Source: Apricaphanius iberus (taxonomy: Eukaryota > Chordata > Actinopteri > Cyprinodontiformes > Aphaniidae). From it: a stretch of DNA of 64,000 bases. The notes under the pieces were generated by a model. The model was not told the origin of the DNA. It worked only from the letters and a program-made list of their open reading frames with translations, and did no database searches. The translations under genes and the position numbers were made by a program. Of this stretch, positions 1 through 10,378 are shown piece after piece; the stretch's first letter is position 1, and every line of letters starts with the position of its first letter. The DNA lies in assembly GCA_028564705.1 (NCBI GenBank), contig JAPXFQ010000811.1:186001-250000 (forward strand), read 5' to 3'.

Positions 1-505
1 TCTGGTTGTGAAACCTGTCCTGGCGGGTGTGCCTCGGAGCTGCCCACGGCCGACGGCTGTCTGTTGTCTCTAGAGTTCTATCTTGTGACATTGCGTTCAA
101 GCCCATGTCCGTCAGCTCCATGGCCACAATCTTGTGACAATGGTGATGACTCATGAATGTCCGGTGATTGTCTTCTTGACAGATTATACAAAGTGTTCCT
201 TGTTTTAAACCATCTCCTGATTGTTAGGTGACCTATTTTGTTTACTGCTGACTACTGAATTGACACTTCCTCTTCTGTTTGATTATGTATGAATTCATCT
301 GTTTCCCCAAAGTAAGAAATGAATTCATCAGCAATAGATATGACAGGGTGTGGTTAAATCAGCCTATAAATAATTGTGAATATGAGAAGAACCTCAGAGC
401 CCTCTGTGGAGGCTCTCCGTGCACGAAAATAAACTATGTACGAATATAGCCGACTCTTTGTTTTATTCACTCATCCAAGGCCTCTGAAACCCAGATTTCT
501 ACAAC
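1..505 (+). repeat. LTR-like sequence (partial)
   Basis: A TATA box (365-373) is followed about 60 bases later by an AATAAA signal (428-433). Between them lies a short inverted repeat (CAGAGCCC...GGCTCT) like an R-region hairpin. The stretch ends near TTCTACAACA around 505, a common form of LTR end. This order (promoter, R, poly(A) signal, U5) fits a retroviral or Gypsy LTR whose left part is cut by the window edge. No second copy, primer binding site or coding region was seen, so it may be a solo LTR or simply an old promoter-like region. Confidence 0.35.
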
Positions 506-518
506 ACTATCATTATAG

Positions 519-769
519 GAATTGTGAAGAAAGTGGATGCGGTCAGCAAGACAAAGGGCTGCGAAAAACTAAAGTGGAAGAAAAGCATCAACAACCACAT
601 TTTCCGGACTGCTGCTTCCTGTTCATCTGGTCCAGAGAGAATTGCCAGATGGAATGCGATCCTGAACAATGTGCAAAACATCCATACACATGAAGATCCT
701 CTGTACCCTGAATGTGAGCATGCAATCTGCAAGACGACGGACAAGAACAAATGGCTCCGAGAAGGAACA
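519..769 (+). pseudogene. Broken exon of a multicopy fish gene family (part 1)
   Basis: After an acceptor-like CATTATAG the frame reads on with motifs SINNHIFRTAAS, GPERIARW, NIHTHEDPLYPEC and KWLREGT. From memory, this pattern (basic-W-SI-NH, then GP-KW, then H-DP-PxC, then KWL) occurs in a large uncharacterised teleost family, often found in many copies and perhaps of transposon origin. No donor site follows: a SINE-like tail begins soon after. The piece at 1,041-1,180 continues the same family. The function is unknown. I take this as a decayed copy because the flanking exons, a start codon and an open frame through the gap are all missing. Confidence 0.5.
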
Positions 770-867
770 ATCTGGCACCCTAATCATCCCTCTGCATTTC
801 ATTGGCTTACTCATACTCTCTCCTATAACCTCAAAAACTGGTTTATAGTGCAGGTTCTACAGTGCTA

Positions 868-965
868 CACACCGGTGGAGGTGAGTTCAGCCCCATAACA
901 ACTGTAAAGTGCTTTGGGTGCCTTGAAAAAAGTGCAATATAAATGCAGAGAATTATAATTTTAAT
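868..965 (+). repeat. SINE/LINE 3' tail fragment
   Basis: The words GTAAAGTGCTTTGGGTGCC and AGTGCAATATAAATGC are a variant of the teleost tail 'GTAAAGCGCTTTGAGTG...GCGCTATATAA' that also occurs at 22,200-22,266 and, inverted, at 61,920-61,975. It lies between the two exon remnants of the multicopy family. Confidence 0.6.
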
Positions 966-1040
966 TTGTGGATTTCAATGAAGATCAATCTTACATGATA
1001 AATACTGTTTTCTAAAATGATTTCTCCCTGTCATTCACAG

Positions 1041-1180
1041 CAACACCAGCCTTCTACAAATGGGAGAAGTTTCTATCAAACAAGCGGACACTCAAGGATG
1101 TGGTCAAACTCAGCCCCCACCATCACACATCTTCTGTAGAGTCCTTCCGTTGTCTTTCCCATCATTGGAATGCTGTGCCG
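1041..1180 (+). pseudogene. Broken exon of the same multicopy fish family (part 2)
   Basis: The exon is framed by an acceptor (TTCACAG at 1,034-1,040) and a donor (GTAAGG at 1,181). Inside, one frame reads TPAFYKWEKFLSNKRTLKDV and then KLSPHHHTSSVESF, which in this family follows directly after the KWL motif of part 1. Both splice signals look intact, so this piece kept its exon form even though the gene around it is gone. No further exon was seen up to the L2 fragment at 1,735. The function is unknown. Confidence 0.5.
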
Positions 1181-1734
1181 GTAAGGAAGACCAATTTATT
1201 ATTAACTATTAACTATTTTTGGGATCATCAATAAATGCACTATTATTTATTATTTAAGACTATATCCTGCTGCCATGCATTATAATGAAAATACAGAGCG
1301 AGACCAGGCTGTGACCATGGAAGGTGTGCCTCGAGTCAGGCTGTCCTTCCCAAAGGCAAGCCAAGGGAGTGCAGAGCCAGACCTCTAAAGAATCAGGCAA
1401 CGTTTGGTAAGGGTTCATTGTATTTAAAAAAAATCTCAATAAATAACATTACATATGCAACAGCACACACAAACGCACACAATTTAACCACAAGTTTTAT
1501 TTCGTCTGTTATTTTTTCCAAAAGGCTAAATTGTAGACTTGATGGACCTGGACTTCAAAGAAGTCTTCGTTAATCCCTCGCCGTACGCAGAGACACTATT
1601 GGCAATCCCTGTCCCTGAAGACCTTTCATCACAGTACGAGAGGACCGACTAGGAGGAGGTCATTGCAAGTTATGCGTCATGGTTTAGACCCGGGGCAGTT
1701 TAAATCCAGTGTAGTGGTCTTCATTCTCTGGTAA
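1181..1734. other. No gene seen
   Basis: AT-rich and unremarkable. Short CA-rich stretch near 1,460. No open frame, splice-framed exon or recognisable repeat was found. Confidence 0.6.
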
Positions 1735-2466
1735 TTTAGCATGAATCTGTCTCTAACCTGTCTCTAACTACCTGTTAACCTGTCTCTAACTGTAAGCTTT
1801 GTCAAAAAGGATGGTTTTAAGCCTAGTTTTAAAGATAGACAAGTTTTCTGCTTAACGAACCAAACCTGGGAGCTGGTTCCATAGGAGGGGAGCCTGTTAA
1901 CTGAAAGATCTGCCACCCATTCTACTTTTAGAAATCCTAGGAACTACCAGTAAACCTGCAGTCTGAGAGGGAAGGGCTCTGTTAGGAACATATGGAACAA
2001 TCGGGTCTCTTATGTATGATGGAGCTTGATTATTAAGAGCTTTATATATCAGAAGGAGGATCTTGAATTCTATTCTAGATTTCATTGGGAGCCAGTGAAG
2101 AGAAGCTAAAACAGGGGAAATGTGATCTCTTCTTCTTTTATTCATTAGAACCCTAGCAGCAGCATTTTGGACTAACTGAAGACTTATAATTGTATTCTGT
2201 GGACTACCTGATAACAAAGAGTTACAGTAAACCAACCTTGAAGTAACAAAGGCATGGACTAGTTTTTCAGCATCACTCCTGGATAAGACGGTTCTAATTT
2301 TTGCAATATTCCTGAGGTGAAAAAAGGAAATCCTAGAGAATTATTTTATGTGAGATCTAAATGACATATCTTGGTCCAAATTTATTACTGGAGGCTAATT
2401 TAATGCCGTTCAGGTGAAGGGGTTGACTAAGTAGTTTCTTTTTCGGAGCTTCTGGTCCAAAGACCA
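1735..2466 (-). mobile_element. L2 LINE copy A, 3' segment (end of ORF2 and start of 3' UTR)
   Basis: Minus-strand reading gives the C-terminal end of an L2-clade ORF2: CNSLLSGSPQ, LQLVQNAAARVL, DHISPVLASLHWLP, FKILLLIYKAL, then PRISKSRMGG. The same order occurs at 52,650-53,300. The 3' UTR starts with the 'TTAGAGACAGGTTA' words shared with copies at 26,960 and 53,345 and is cut off near 1,740. The upstream side stops at 2,466, within the GPEAL region of ORF2, exactly where an endogenous retrovirus begins. The rest of the same LINE resumes at 6,315. Stops and losses make it inactive. Confidence 0.9.
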
Positions 2467-2467
2467 C

Positions 2468-2946
2468 TGTGATGGAAAGAATGTAATTTTATGTACTTTC
2501 TGTACTTTGTAATCAACTGTGACCTGGTTTACTTAATGTTGTAGTATCAGTTTGAATGACTAGTCTTATTTAGTGACGTTTTTACCCAGGACAGTGACAG
2601 AGAGTTTTTGATAATGATAGTCCATATCCAGTGTTACCATGGAGATGATTCTTCAACAGGGCATCCTTAAAGATACACAAAGTTCTCAGCTTTCTAATCT
2701 ATGAGAAAGGCGCCACAAAGTCTCTGATGTTCATCTTGAGAGTTGTACATTATCGAATAGAATAGATAGACCAAGATTGCTAGTAATAATATAACCTTGT
2801 TGTTGTAAGACAGAGACAGGTCAGTATTCCACATTTGCTGAGATGTGTGACTGTCCTCTTGTACGATCAATTCAAATAATATTAAAATTTCCAAATGCTT
2901 AAAGGAATCTCTCTCATATATTAAGAGTCTCAAAAGTCCGACTACA
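2468..2946 (+). repeat. 5' LTR of the retrovirus
   Basis: Starts TGTGATGG and ends near ...GACTACA, giving TG...CA ends, four bases before the primer-binding-site-like sequence. About 479 bp. Its first 127 bp match the truncated 3' LTR at 6,188-6,314. Confidence 0.6.
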
Positions 2947-2950
2947 TTCT

Positions 2951-2968
2951 TGGCGCCCAAACGTTTTT
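2951..2968 (+). other. Primer binding site-like sequence
   Basis: TGGCGCCCAA followed by ACG resembles the complement of the 3' end of a lysine tRNA (Lys1,2 type sites begin TGGCGCCCAACG), with one extra A. Position just after the LTR supports the call. Confidence 0.5.
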
Positions 2969-3303
2969 TTCCGGCTTCCCGCGGCGGATCGGGTTTCCAC
3001 TGGGTAATCAAATCGTCAAGGACGACCCGGAGAACGACTGACTTTACCGGCCTGTGACCTCCCATCTTCGGAGAAGCGGGCATTTGGTCCTCCGTGGACT
3101 TCCGTACGCTGGCTGGAAGGACCCATCACCCGGTGAGAGAGATTTCTTCTTTTATAATTACATTTTCATTTATCTGGCGAAGTGTAAAAATTGTGCAGTG
3201 TTATGGCTTTTGTGAACACAGTGCTGTGCTGAGTTTCAACATAATTTCACTCAAAAAGACTTAATTAACAAGAGTTTTTGCTGGGTTTCATTCTCTTTAA
3301 ATA

Positions 3304-3612
3304 ATGGGAACAGCAAAGTCCAAGTTTTCGGCACCGGACAGTGCTGTCTGCTGGTCAATGCGAAATAAATACGGACAAGAATGCCTAGAATATGTTTACT
3401 TTTGGATAAAAAATTTGGATTTTCCGATTGGAGGTAGTCTTGACATTGCAGAAATTGAGAAAATCGAGCAGAAATTAATTTCAGAGGGGAAGAAATTACA
3501 ATCTAAGGTTTTGTCGCGGGGAGCTTCATATAAACAGATTGAAAAACAAAGAAAGGTGTTGAAGGTTTGGCGAGATGAAGCAGTTCGCTGTGAGCGGAAA
3601 AAACAGCTTTAA
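3304..3612 (+). pseudogene. Gag-like N-terminal reading frame of the retrovirus
   Basis: A 102-codon frame opens with ATG-GGA, so the product would start Met-Gly, the requirement for N-myristoylation of retroviral matrix proteins. It is followed by a helix-rich, lysine-rich stretch. A second lysine/glutamate-rich frame without a clear domain follows at 3,884-4,219 in another phase, suggesting gag broken by frameshifts and stops. No zinc knuckle, protease or polymerase motif was seen downstream. The call rests mostly on position (first frame after LTR and primer site) and the Met-Gly start. A chance frame is possible. Confidence 0.4.
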
Positions 3613-4519
3613 GGAGCTGGGCGGTGGTGTAGATAATTCCGGTACAATTGCTGAAAGTCATGACAATGCATTCGTTGAACCCAAATGCAAAAGGATTAAG
3701 ATTTGTTCTGTTAAGTTTCCTACACACACAGACACTTAGCCGACAGCTACAATCGACACTTTACGCAGTGACGTCACTCCACACGACACAGACGTCAGAC
3801 CTCCTCCTCCTAGAACTGAGAAAAAGTGTAGATCTATAAAAGAAAGGCCAAACTCACTGCCATATTTTTCTGGCAAACAGTTATTGTCAGATCAACAGGA
3901 ACTGACCGGAGCAGCAGAGACTCCGCCGAAAGCAGAGAGGACAAAGGAGCTAAAAACGGAAGGCGAATTAGCTAGCCCTACTCTCGAAAGGGCCAGATAC
4001 CACATTGAATGTCTGAAGCAGGTGTTGGACGAAGCAAAAAGGAAAAGACTAGCAGAGTCTGCAGAACGAGTTTTGCCTCCGTCGCCATTAAAGGACATAA
4101 CGGAAGTAAAGAAAGGTAGCAGGAGCGAGTGGTACAACGCTTGTTTTCCGAGCCTGGAGAAATTCAGACTGGGACCAGGCTGTCTCAGGCCTGCCACAGA
4201 TCACCGGCAACGGGAGTAAATTCGGGAAGGAATTAGAAGAAATTTGTCTGTCCCACAAAGCCGGAGATTGCAAATGCGGAGATTGGTGGGATTCTGAAAC
4301 GCAAACTCAAAGCCGTCGACGCTGCGAAGCTGAAAGACAGTCTGCCGGCAGCGGACCTGCGTGCAAAGCTAGAGCTCGGTGCGGTACACCTGGTAAATCC
4401 AGCTTCTGTTTTTTTGCCAGAGGAGGAACTACATTGCACATCACACAATTCTGCAGGAGGAGACATTGAATATGAGCAGGCATGGTTCACCTCCGACACA
4501 GACACTTCGAACATAACTT

Positions 4520-6173
4520 CTATTTTGTGGGATACACATACATGCAGTGACCATCTGTCTCACACCTGAATAAAAACCGCTCTACCGATTCCAAAAATGT
4601 GATCAATACATTTTTCTCTCTAAACCTGAGGGTGAAGAGTGGGAAATGGGGCCAAACCTCGTTCATCGCGAAAACGGGATTTTGAAAGCTAAGCTTGCTA
4701 AGTGTTGTGAGGAAACAGGACTGTCTTGGGTCAAAGCTTTGCCTTTGTTTTACATGAGGATGAACAAAAAAAAAAAGAGCCAAAAATATTCTGAGTCCTG
4801 AGTTTACACGTGAAGAAATGGAGAAGATGACACATTCTTTCTGCTCTGGGGCTCCAGAGCAGAAAAGACTGAGACATTTATGCTGTTTATGTTTTATTTC
4901 TTGGTAGGGGGCGTCGTTCAACTCTGCAGAAGGGACAAGAGGTCACCTGAGCTGGACTGATGCAGAAGGCACCTACGGGCCTGATGCAGACTCGATTCGA
5001 CGAGATGGAAATTGAAGAGAAGAGCTGTATGGAGATGAAATGGGTATGGACTTGCTTGATGACCTCGAATTATATGAGTAATTAGTTTACAGATGTACGA
5101 CGACTTCCTTTAAATCACTTTGTGACTTAAGTTGTCGGATGTTTTTCCCTGTGACTAATGTCTTGTGTTTTCCATGGGAGTTTTGCAGTCTCATTTCAGG
5201 GATATCATAGACAGAAAGAGGGGTTTGATTTGATTTTTCTTAATTAAATATTTTTTTGTTTTTTTTTTATAGAATTTTTCATTTTTCTTCAATTTATCAG
5301 TATTTTTTTTCCTATTCATTATTTCATCTAATTATTCAAATCAAGTTAATTTGCAGTGATTGTTATTTTATTTAATTGATTATCCTTTTATTATTTCATT
5401 TTGGTTGAATTTTCTTTGTTTCAGTTTTCATTGTTTGAGGATAAATAATGAAAAGGGGGGTTTACAGATTTTTAGATTACAGATACATAATCATTACAGA
5501 AGTTGGAGATTTTATTAGAAATTATTTTTGTGTTTTATTCCATTTTGTTTGTTTTGAAAGTTTAATTGTTATTTTTGATTACTATTGATTTGTTTTCTTG
5601 GTGTAACCTCTTTGAAGGGTCACTGTGGTGTTGAGCAAAGAGCGACTGACAATCTTGATTTTGAGGTTCACGCTGTGGATGCCTAACTCATATAAGGGAA
5701 GAGTACACACTCCAAATTGTGTTGAGAGATTAGATCTATTTGGTGTGTACCTGATTGATACTGCCTAATATTGTGCCCCTTTTTCTTTGTTTTGCAGTTG
5801 CGTTCATGCATTCTGACTAATGAGGGCCTGAACAACAGCGCCAGTTACTTGGGGCTAGGGGCCGTCTCAAACTTTTTGCCTGCTGATTTGCGAAGAGAAA
5901 CAACAAGTGAAACGACCCTAGGATTGAGGTTTCTTATCTTAGGCCACCAGCAGGATTTTTTGTTTGAGATGTTGTTTGAGTTCAGATAATGTCATTAAGA
6001 TGGATGCTTAGATGAGATGATTCTGTTGTCACATGTAATGATTGATAACATTTAAACCACTGTTTTATTGTCTTTCTTTTTTGAATACTGCCTGTCTCTT
6101 ATGTTAGTTACTGATTGTTTTGTTCATCGATTATTGATTCTCCTTTGTGTTTTGATTTATCTTTGAGATTAGA
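4520..6173 (+). other. Non-coding or decayed interior of the retrovirus
   Basis: Strongly AT-rich from about 5,220 to 5,600. Only short frames occur. An acceptor-like TTTTGCAG at about 5,791-5,798 precedes a 60-codon open stretch, which could be the remains of a spliced env message, but no env motif is recognisable. Confidence 0.35.
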
Positions 6174-6187
6174 TAAAAAGGGGGGAC

Positions 6188-6314
6188 TGTGATGGAAAGA
6201 ATTTAATGTTATGTACTTTCTGTACTTTGTAATCAACTGTGACCTGGTTTACTTAATGTTGTAGTATCAGTTTGAATGACTAGTCTTATTTAGTGACGTT
6301 TTTACCCAGGACAG
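6188..6314 (+). repeat. 3' LTR of the retrovirus, truncated
   Basis: Matches the first 127 bp of the 5' LTR and follows the purine tract. It breaks off at ACCCAGGACAG, where L2 copy A resumes. Confidence 0.7.
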
Positions 6315-7131
6315 GACACATCTGATGTGCAACTATATTCACAAGAATTTTAGATAAGAAGGGAAGATTAGATATCGGTGTATAGTTAATTAAGTCGTTT
6401 TAATCAAGAGGTTGTTTCTTAAGTCGAGGTTTAATTACAGCAATCTTAAACTCCTGTGGTACATATCCATTGATTAATGATATATTCATTATATCTAAAA
6501 ATGAAGCAGCAATCAAATGGAAAACTTCTTTTAAAAGTTTAGTTGGGACTGGGTCTAACATGCAAGTTGAAGGTTTTGATGAAGCTAATAATTTTAGTAG
6601 ATCTGAAAGTTCGGCAGCATTAAAGCAGTTCAAGCATATTTTAGGTTCAACCATTTTCGAGGCTGCCTCACTAACTAAGGAAGAAGCAAGCATATTGGGA
6701 AGGTTCACATTTATCTTATGTTTTATAGAGTCTATTTTATTTATAAAAAATTGCATGAAGTCGTCACTACTAAGAGCTGGGAGAATGGTTGGCTTGACAG
6801 AGCTATGATCCTGTGTGAGTTTGGCAACTGTATTAAAAAGAAAGGATTGTTTTTATTCTCCTCGATTAAAGATGAGAAAAATGCTGTTCTACGCTGTTTG
6901 AAGGCTATTTTCATATCGAAATAAACTATTTTTCCACACTAAATAAGAATCCTGTAAATGCGTTGACCGACATTTTCTCTCTAGTTTTCTAACATTCTGC
7001 TTTAGGGTACATAGCTCTTAATTAAACCAATGAGCTAATCTTCTATGGCTAGCCACCTTCTTTTTCAAGTGGGGAACTTTGTCTATTGCCAGACGCAGGG
7101 AAGAATTAACGTACGAACTAGAACGTCAAGT
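6315..7131 (-). mobile_element. L2 LINE copy A, middle segment (RT N-terminal part)
   Basis: Minus-strand reading gives FFINKIDSIK, NICLNCFNAAELSD-like words, KPSTCMLDPVPTKLLKE and NGYVPQEFKIAVIKP, the pre-RT linker and first RT blocks of the L2 family also present at 50,700-51,480. One frame is open over 6,400-6,756 and the rest has stops. The segment ends at 7,131 inside the linker (LDVLV), abutting Rex1. On the 6,315 side it abuts the truncated 3' LTR. Confidence 0.9.
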
Positions 7132-7589
7132 TTCCTGACCCTGGCCCGGAATAGGTCCTCAATGGAGGGAAGATCAGTACATATGATCCTCTCTGAGGAC
7201 CTGACTGTTCTCTGCAGTCTGTCCCTGTCTCGCCTGGTGGCGGATCCGAACCAGACAGAGATGGATGAGGTCAGGACAGACTGGACTATTGCTGTGTCGA
7301 ATATGGTCAGCAGTTCCTGAGGCAGGTTGAACTTTCTGAGCTGACGCAGAAAGTACAGCCTTTGCTGGGCCTTCTTCCTTATAGAGTCAATGTGGGAGGT
7401 CCACTTCAGGTCCCGTGTGATGGTGGATCCTAGGAACCTGAAAGACTCTACTGTGGGGACTGGCCTGTTGGTGATTATGAGAGGAGATGTTGATGGGGGT
7501 CTCTTCCTGAAGTCGACTGTCATCTCCACAGTTTTGAGTGGGTTTAGCTCCAGGTGGTTCTGACTGCACCAGAAGACCAGCTGTTCCAC
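7083..7589 (-). pseudogene. Rex1 post-RT region in shifted frame, running into L2
   Basis: Continuation of Rex1 after the frameshift: NHLELNPLKTVEM, ESFRFLGSTI, AQQRLYFLRQLRKFNLP, VWFGSATRRDRDRLQR and LPSIEDLFRARVRK are typical of the Rex1 thumb and C-terminal region. At 7,131 the frame passes into L2 sequence (LDVLV), so about the last hundred residues usual for this family are missing. The product would lack the end of the protein and the 3' UTR needed for template recognition. Confidence 0.8.
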
Positions 7590-9921
7590 CTCCCTTCTGT
7601 ATGCAGACTCGTCGCGTCACGGATGAGTCCAATGACGGTGGTGTCATCTGCAAACTTCAGGAGTTTCACAGAAGGGTCTCTTGACGTGCAATCAGTGGTG
7701 TAAAGGGAGAAAAGCAGTGGGGAGAGAACACATCCCTGGGGGGCGCCGATGCTGAGGGACCGGGTGCTGGATGTGAAGTTCCCCAGTTTCACCTGCTGCC
7801 TCCTGTCAGTCAGGAAACTGGTAATCCACTGACAGGTGGAGGGAGGCACGGTGAGCTGGGACAGTTTTTGGTGGAGGAGCTCTGGGACGATGGTGTTAAA
7901 TGCAGAGCTGAAGTCCACAAACAGGACCCGAGCGTAGGTACCTGCAGAGTCTAGGTGGTGCAGGATGTAGTGGAGAGCCATGTTGACTGCATCCTCCACT
8001 GACCTGTTTGCTCTGTAGGCGAACTGCAGGGGGTCTAGCAGGGGATCCGTGATTTCCTTCAGGTGGGACAGCACCAGTCGCTCAAAGGATTTCATGACCA
8101 CAGATGTCAGGGCAACTGGTCTGTAGTCATTTAATCCTGTGACAGGGGACTTCTTGGGAACCGGGATGATGGTGGAGCGTTTGAGGCAGGAGGGGTCCTC
8201 ACACAGCTCCAGGGAGTTATTGAAGATCTGAGTGAAGATGGGAGCCAGCTGGTCAGCACAGACTTTCAGACAGGACGGAGACACTCCATCAGGACCTGAT
8301 GCCTTCTTAATCCTCTGTCTCTGAAATAGTTGGCGCACATCCTGTTCACAGATCCTCAGCGCAGGCAGGGGGTCAGGTATGGGGATGGTTTGGGGTGATG
8401 CTAGGCCTTTTGTGATGGAGATGGTGGGTGAGGTGGAAGGTGTGAAAGTTGTTTCAAACCTGGAGAAAAAGTCATTGAGGTCCTCAGCCAGGCGGGGGCT
8501 CCCCACAGGGTGGGGGGATGGTCTCCTGTAGTTGGTAATGGTCTGCAGGCCCTTCCAAACTGCAGAAGAGTCGTTGGCAGAAAAACGCTCCTTCAGTTTT
8601 GCACTGTAGTTCCTTTTTGCTGCCTTGATCTCCTTTGTCAGCTTGTTCCTGGCCTGCTTGTACAGGTCCCGATCCCCACTCCTGTAGGCCTCCTCCTTGT
8701 CCAGGCGTAGCCGTCTCAGTTCTGCAGTGAACCATGGTTTATTGTTATTGAACGTGCAGAAGGTTTTGGTCTGCACACACATGTCCTCACAAAAGCGGAT
8801 GTAAGATGTCACAGTGTCAGTCAGTTCGTCCAGGTCTGAGGCTGCTGCTTCAAAGACGCTCCAATCAGTGCAGTCAAAGCAGGCCTGTAACTGCATCTTT
8901 GACTCATCTGTCCATCTCTTCACAGTTCTTACTACAGGCTTAGTAGATTTCAGCTTCTGCTTGTAAGATGGGATGAGGTGGACCAGGCAGTGGTCAGAAA
9001 GTCCCAAAGCAGCACGGGGGACAGAGCGATATGCATTCTTTATTGTGGTGTAGCAGTGGTCTAAAGTGTTCATGTCCCTGGTGGGACACGTGACGTGTTG
9101 TCTATATTTAGGCAGTTCAAGTTTGAGATTTGCTCTATTAAAATCCCCGAGAATGATTAGCAGAGAGTCCGGGTGAGTTTTCTCCACGTCTGTGATCTGG
9201 TCGGCGAGGTGATGTAACGCCTCCGTTACACACGCCTGCGGTGGAATGTATACAGCGACCAGCACAAACGAGGCGAACTCCCGTGGTGAATTAAATGGTT
9301 TACAGTTTATGAAGAAAGACTCTAGGTGAGGGCTGCATGTCTTCTTTAACACTGTGACATCTGTACACCAACCTTCGTTAATGTAGAAACACGTTCCTCC
9401 TCCCTTTGACTTCCCAGACAGTTCCGCGCAGAGGTCCGCTCGGAACAGCTGGAAGCGCGGCAGCTGTAGTGCGCTGTCCGGGATGTGTTCACTGGACCAG
9501 GTTTCAGTGAAGCAAAAGGCGGCAGAACGACGAAAGTCTGAGTTCTTGGATAGGAGAAGGAGCAATTCATCCATTTTGTTAGGCAGAGAGCAAACGTTCC
9601 CCAGGTGTATGGATGGGAGAGCGGGGCGTAATCCCCGCTGTCGCAATTTAACGAGCACACCAGCTCGCTTCCCTCGTCGGCGTCTCCGTCTAAATCCACA
9701 GAGCGCTGCTGCTCCGCCAGTCAGAATCTCCATAAAGTAGTCTGGTTGATTAAAAACCGGTGAAAAAAGTCCGGCACTGCATAGCCCTATTTGTAGGATT
9801 TCCTCTCTGCTCATTTTAATAGCAGAGGGAGTGCAGAAAACTAAGCAAAAAAGTAAAATTGTAACAAGTACTAGGGAGCGAAGTAACGAGGCGTCCATCC
9901 GCGGCGCCATCTTAGATCTCG
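7132..9921 (-). mobile_element. Rex1-type LINE inserted in L2 copy A, 3' end lost
   Basis: Reading the minus strand from 9,921 gives a 5' leader, an apurinic-type endonuclease domain and a reverse transcriptase of the CR1/Rex1 (Babar) type common in teleosts. The element begins inside the L2 endonuclease frame. It stops at 7,132 within the post-RT region (...LFRARVRK) without its 3' UTR, although LINEs normally lose the 5' end. About 295 bp of the surrounding L2 are also missing at this junction. The simplest reading is a full-length Rex1 insertion followed by one deletion that removed the Rex1 tail and adjoining L2 DNA. Confidence 0.85.
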
Positions 9922-10378
9922 ACTGAGTAAAGCCTATTGAGTCTAAGATAATGTTAAAAGCTGTATTTAGACTATCACTTTCACTATCAAGATGAATATT
10001 GAAGTCTCCAACTATAATAACTTCATCAGTGTTTAAAACTAAGTCAGATAGAAAATCTGAGATCTGATTTAAAAATTGAGAATGAGGGCCTGGTGGACGA
10101 TACAAAAGTGGCTTTAATGCTTTGTTATGTGTATGAGGAAGGGTAAAGATTAAATGTTCAAAGGAACTGTAACTATTATTTTTTGGGGGATTAATTAGTA
10201 AATCTGAATGAAAGATGGTGGCTACTCCATCTCCTCGACCAGTACTTCGCGGGACACTAAAGTTTAAGTAGCTAGGGGGAGTTGACTCATTTATTGTGAC
10301 ATGGTCCTCTTCCTGCAACCATGTCTCTGCAAGACAAAACAGATCAATATTATTATCACAAATTAAGTCATTTACCAA
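7544..10378 (-). CDS. Chimeric open frame: L2 endonuclease start fused to Rex1 EN-RT
   Basis: One frame stays open for 944 codons. Residues 1 to about 152 belong to L2 copy A (AETWLQEED, then VGDFNIH as part of the endonuclease core). From about residue 156 (MAPRMDASLL) it is Rex1: endonuclease with TETWSS, ILGDFN near residue 410 and LSDH, then reverse transcriptase with SGPDGVSPSCLK, NDYRPVALTS, VDFSSAFNTI, GAPQGCVLSPLLF and FADD near residue 910. A one-base shift around 7,600 breaks it just after FADD, and the frame then continues at 7,083-7,589. Rex1 alone therefore has just one visible lesion upstream of its lost 3' end, which suggests a young insertion. Whether the fused frame is expressed is unknown. 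Confidence 0.75.
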   Translation of the reverse strand: MVNDLICDNNIDLFCLAETWLQEEDHVTINESTPPSYLNFSVPRSTGRGDGVATIFHSDLLINPPKNNSYSSFEHLIFTLPHTHNKALKPLLYRPPGPHSQFLNQISDFLSDLVLNTDEVIIVGDFNIHLDSESDSLNTAFNIILDSIGFTQSRSKMAPRMDASLLRSLVLVTILLFCLVFCTPSAIKMSREEILQIGLCSAGLFSPVFNQPDYFMEILTGGAAALCGFRRRRRRGKRAGVLVKLRQRGLRPALPSIHLGNVCSLPNKMDELLLLLSKNSDFRRSAAFCFTETWSSEHIPDSALQLPRFQLFRADLCAELSGKSKGGGTCFYINEGWCTDVTVLKKTCSPHLESFFINCKPFNSPREFASFVLVAVYIPPQACVTEALHHLADQITDVEKTHPDSLLIILGDFNRANLKLELPKYRQHVTCPTRDMNTLDHCYTTIKNAYRSVPRAALGLSDHCLVHLIPSYKQKLKSTKPVVRTVKRWTDESKMQLQACFDCTDWSVFEAAASDLDELTDTVTSYIRFCEDMCVQTKTFCTFNNNKPWFTAELRRLRLDKEEAYRSGDRDLYKQARNKLTKEIKAAKRNYSAKLKERFSANDSSAVWKGLQTITNYRRPSPHPVGSPRLAEDLNDFFSRFETTFTPSTSPTISITKGLASPQTIPIPDPLPALRICEQDVRQLFQRQRIKKASGPDGVSPSCLKVCADQLAPIFTQIFNNSLELCEDPSCLKRSTIIPVPKKSPVTGLNDYRPVALTSVVMKSFERLVLSHLKEITDPLLDPLQFAYRANRSVEDAVNMALHYILHHLDSAGTYARVLFVDFSSAFNTIVPELLHQKLSQLTVPPSTCQWITSFLTDRRQQVKLGNFTSSTRSLSIGAPQGCVLSPLLFSLYTTDCTSRDPSVKLLKFADDTTVIGLIRDATSLHTEGRWNSWSSGAVRTTWS

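Larger units (their letters stand above)
2468..6314 (+). mobile_element. Endogenous retrovirus, internally deleted, inserted in L2 copy A
   Basis: A 127-bp sequence beginning TGTGATGGAAAG occurs at 2,468-2,594 and again at 6,188-6,314 with only a few differences, as expected for two LTRs. A primer-binding-site-like TGGCGCCCAA lies at 2,951-2,960 after the first LTR, and a purine tract (6,174-6,185) lies directly before the second. Between them are gag-like frames but no protease, reverse transcriptase or integrase motifs. The second LTR is cut after 127 bp and runs straight into L2 reverse-transcriptase sequence, so a deletion removed the rest of it plus roughly 600 bp of L2. The element cannot be autonomous. 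Confidence 0.75.
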
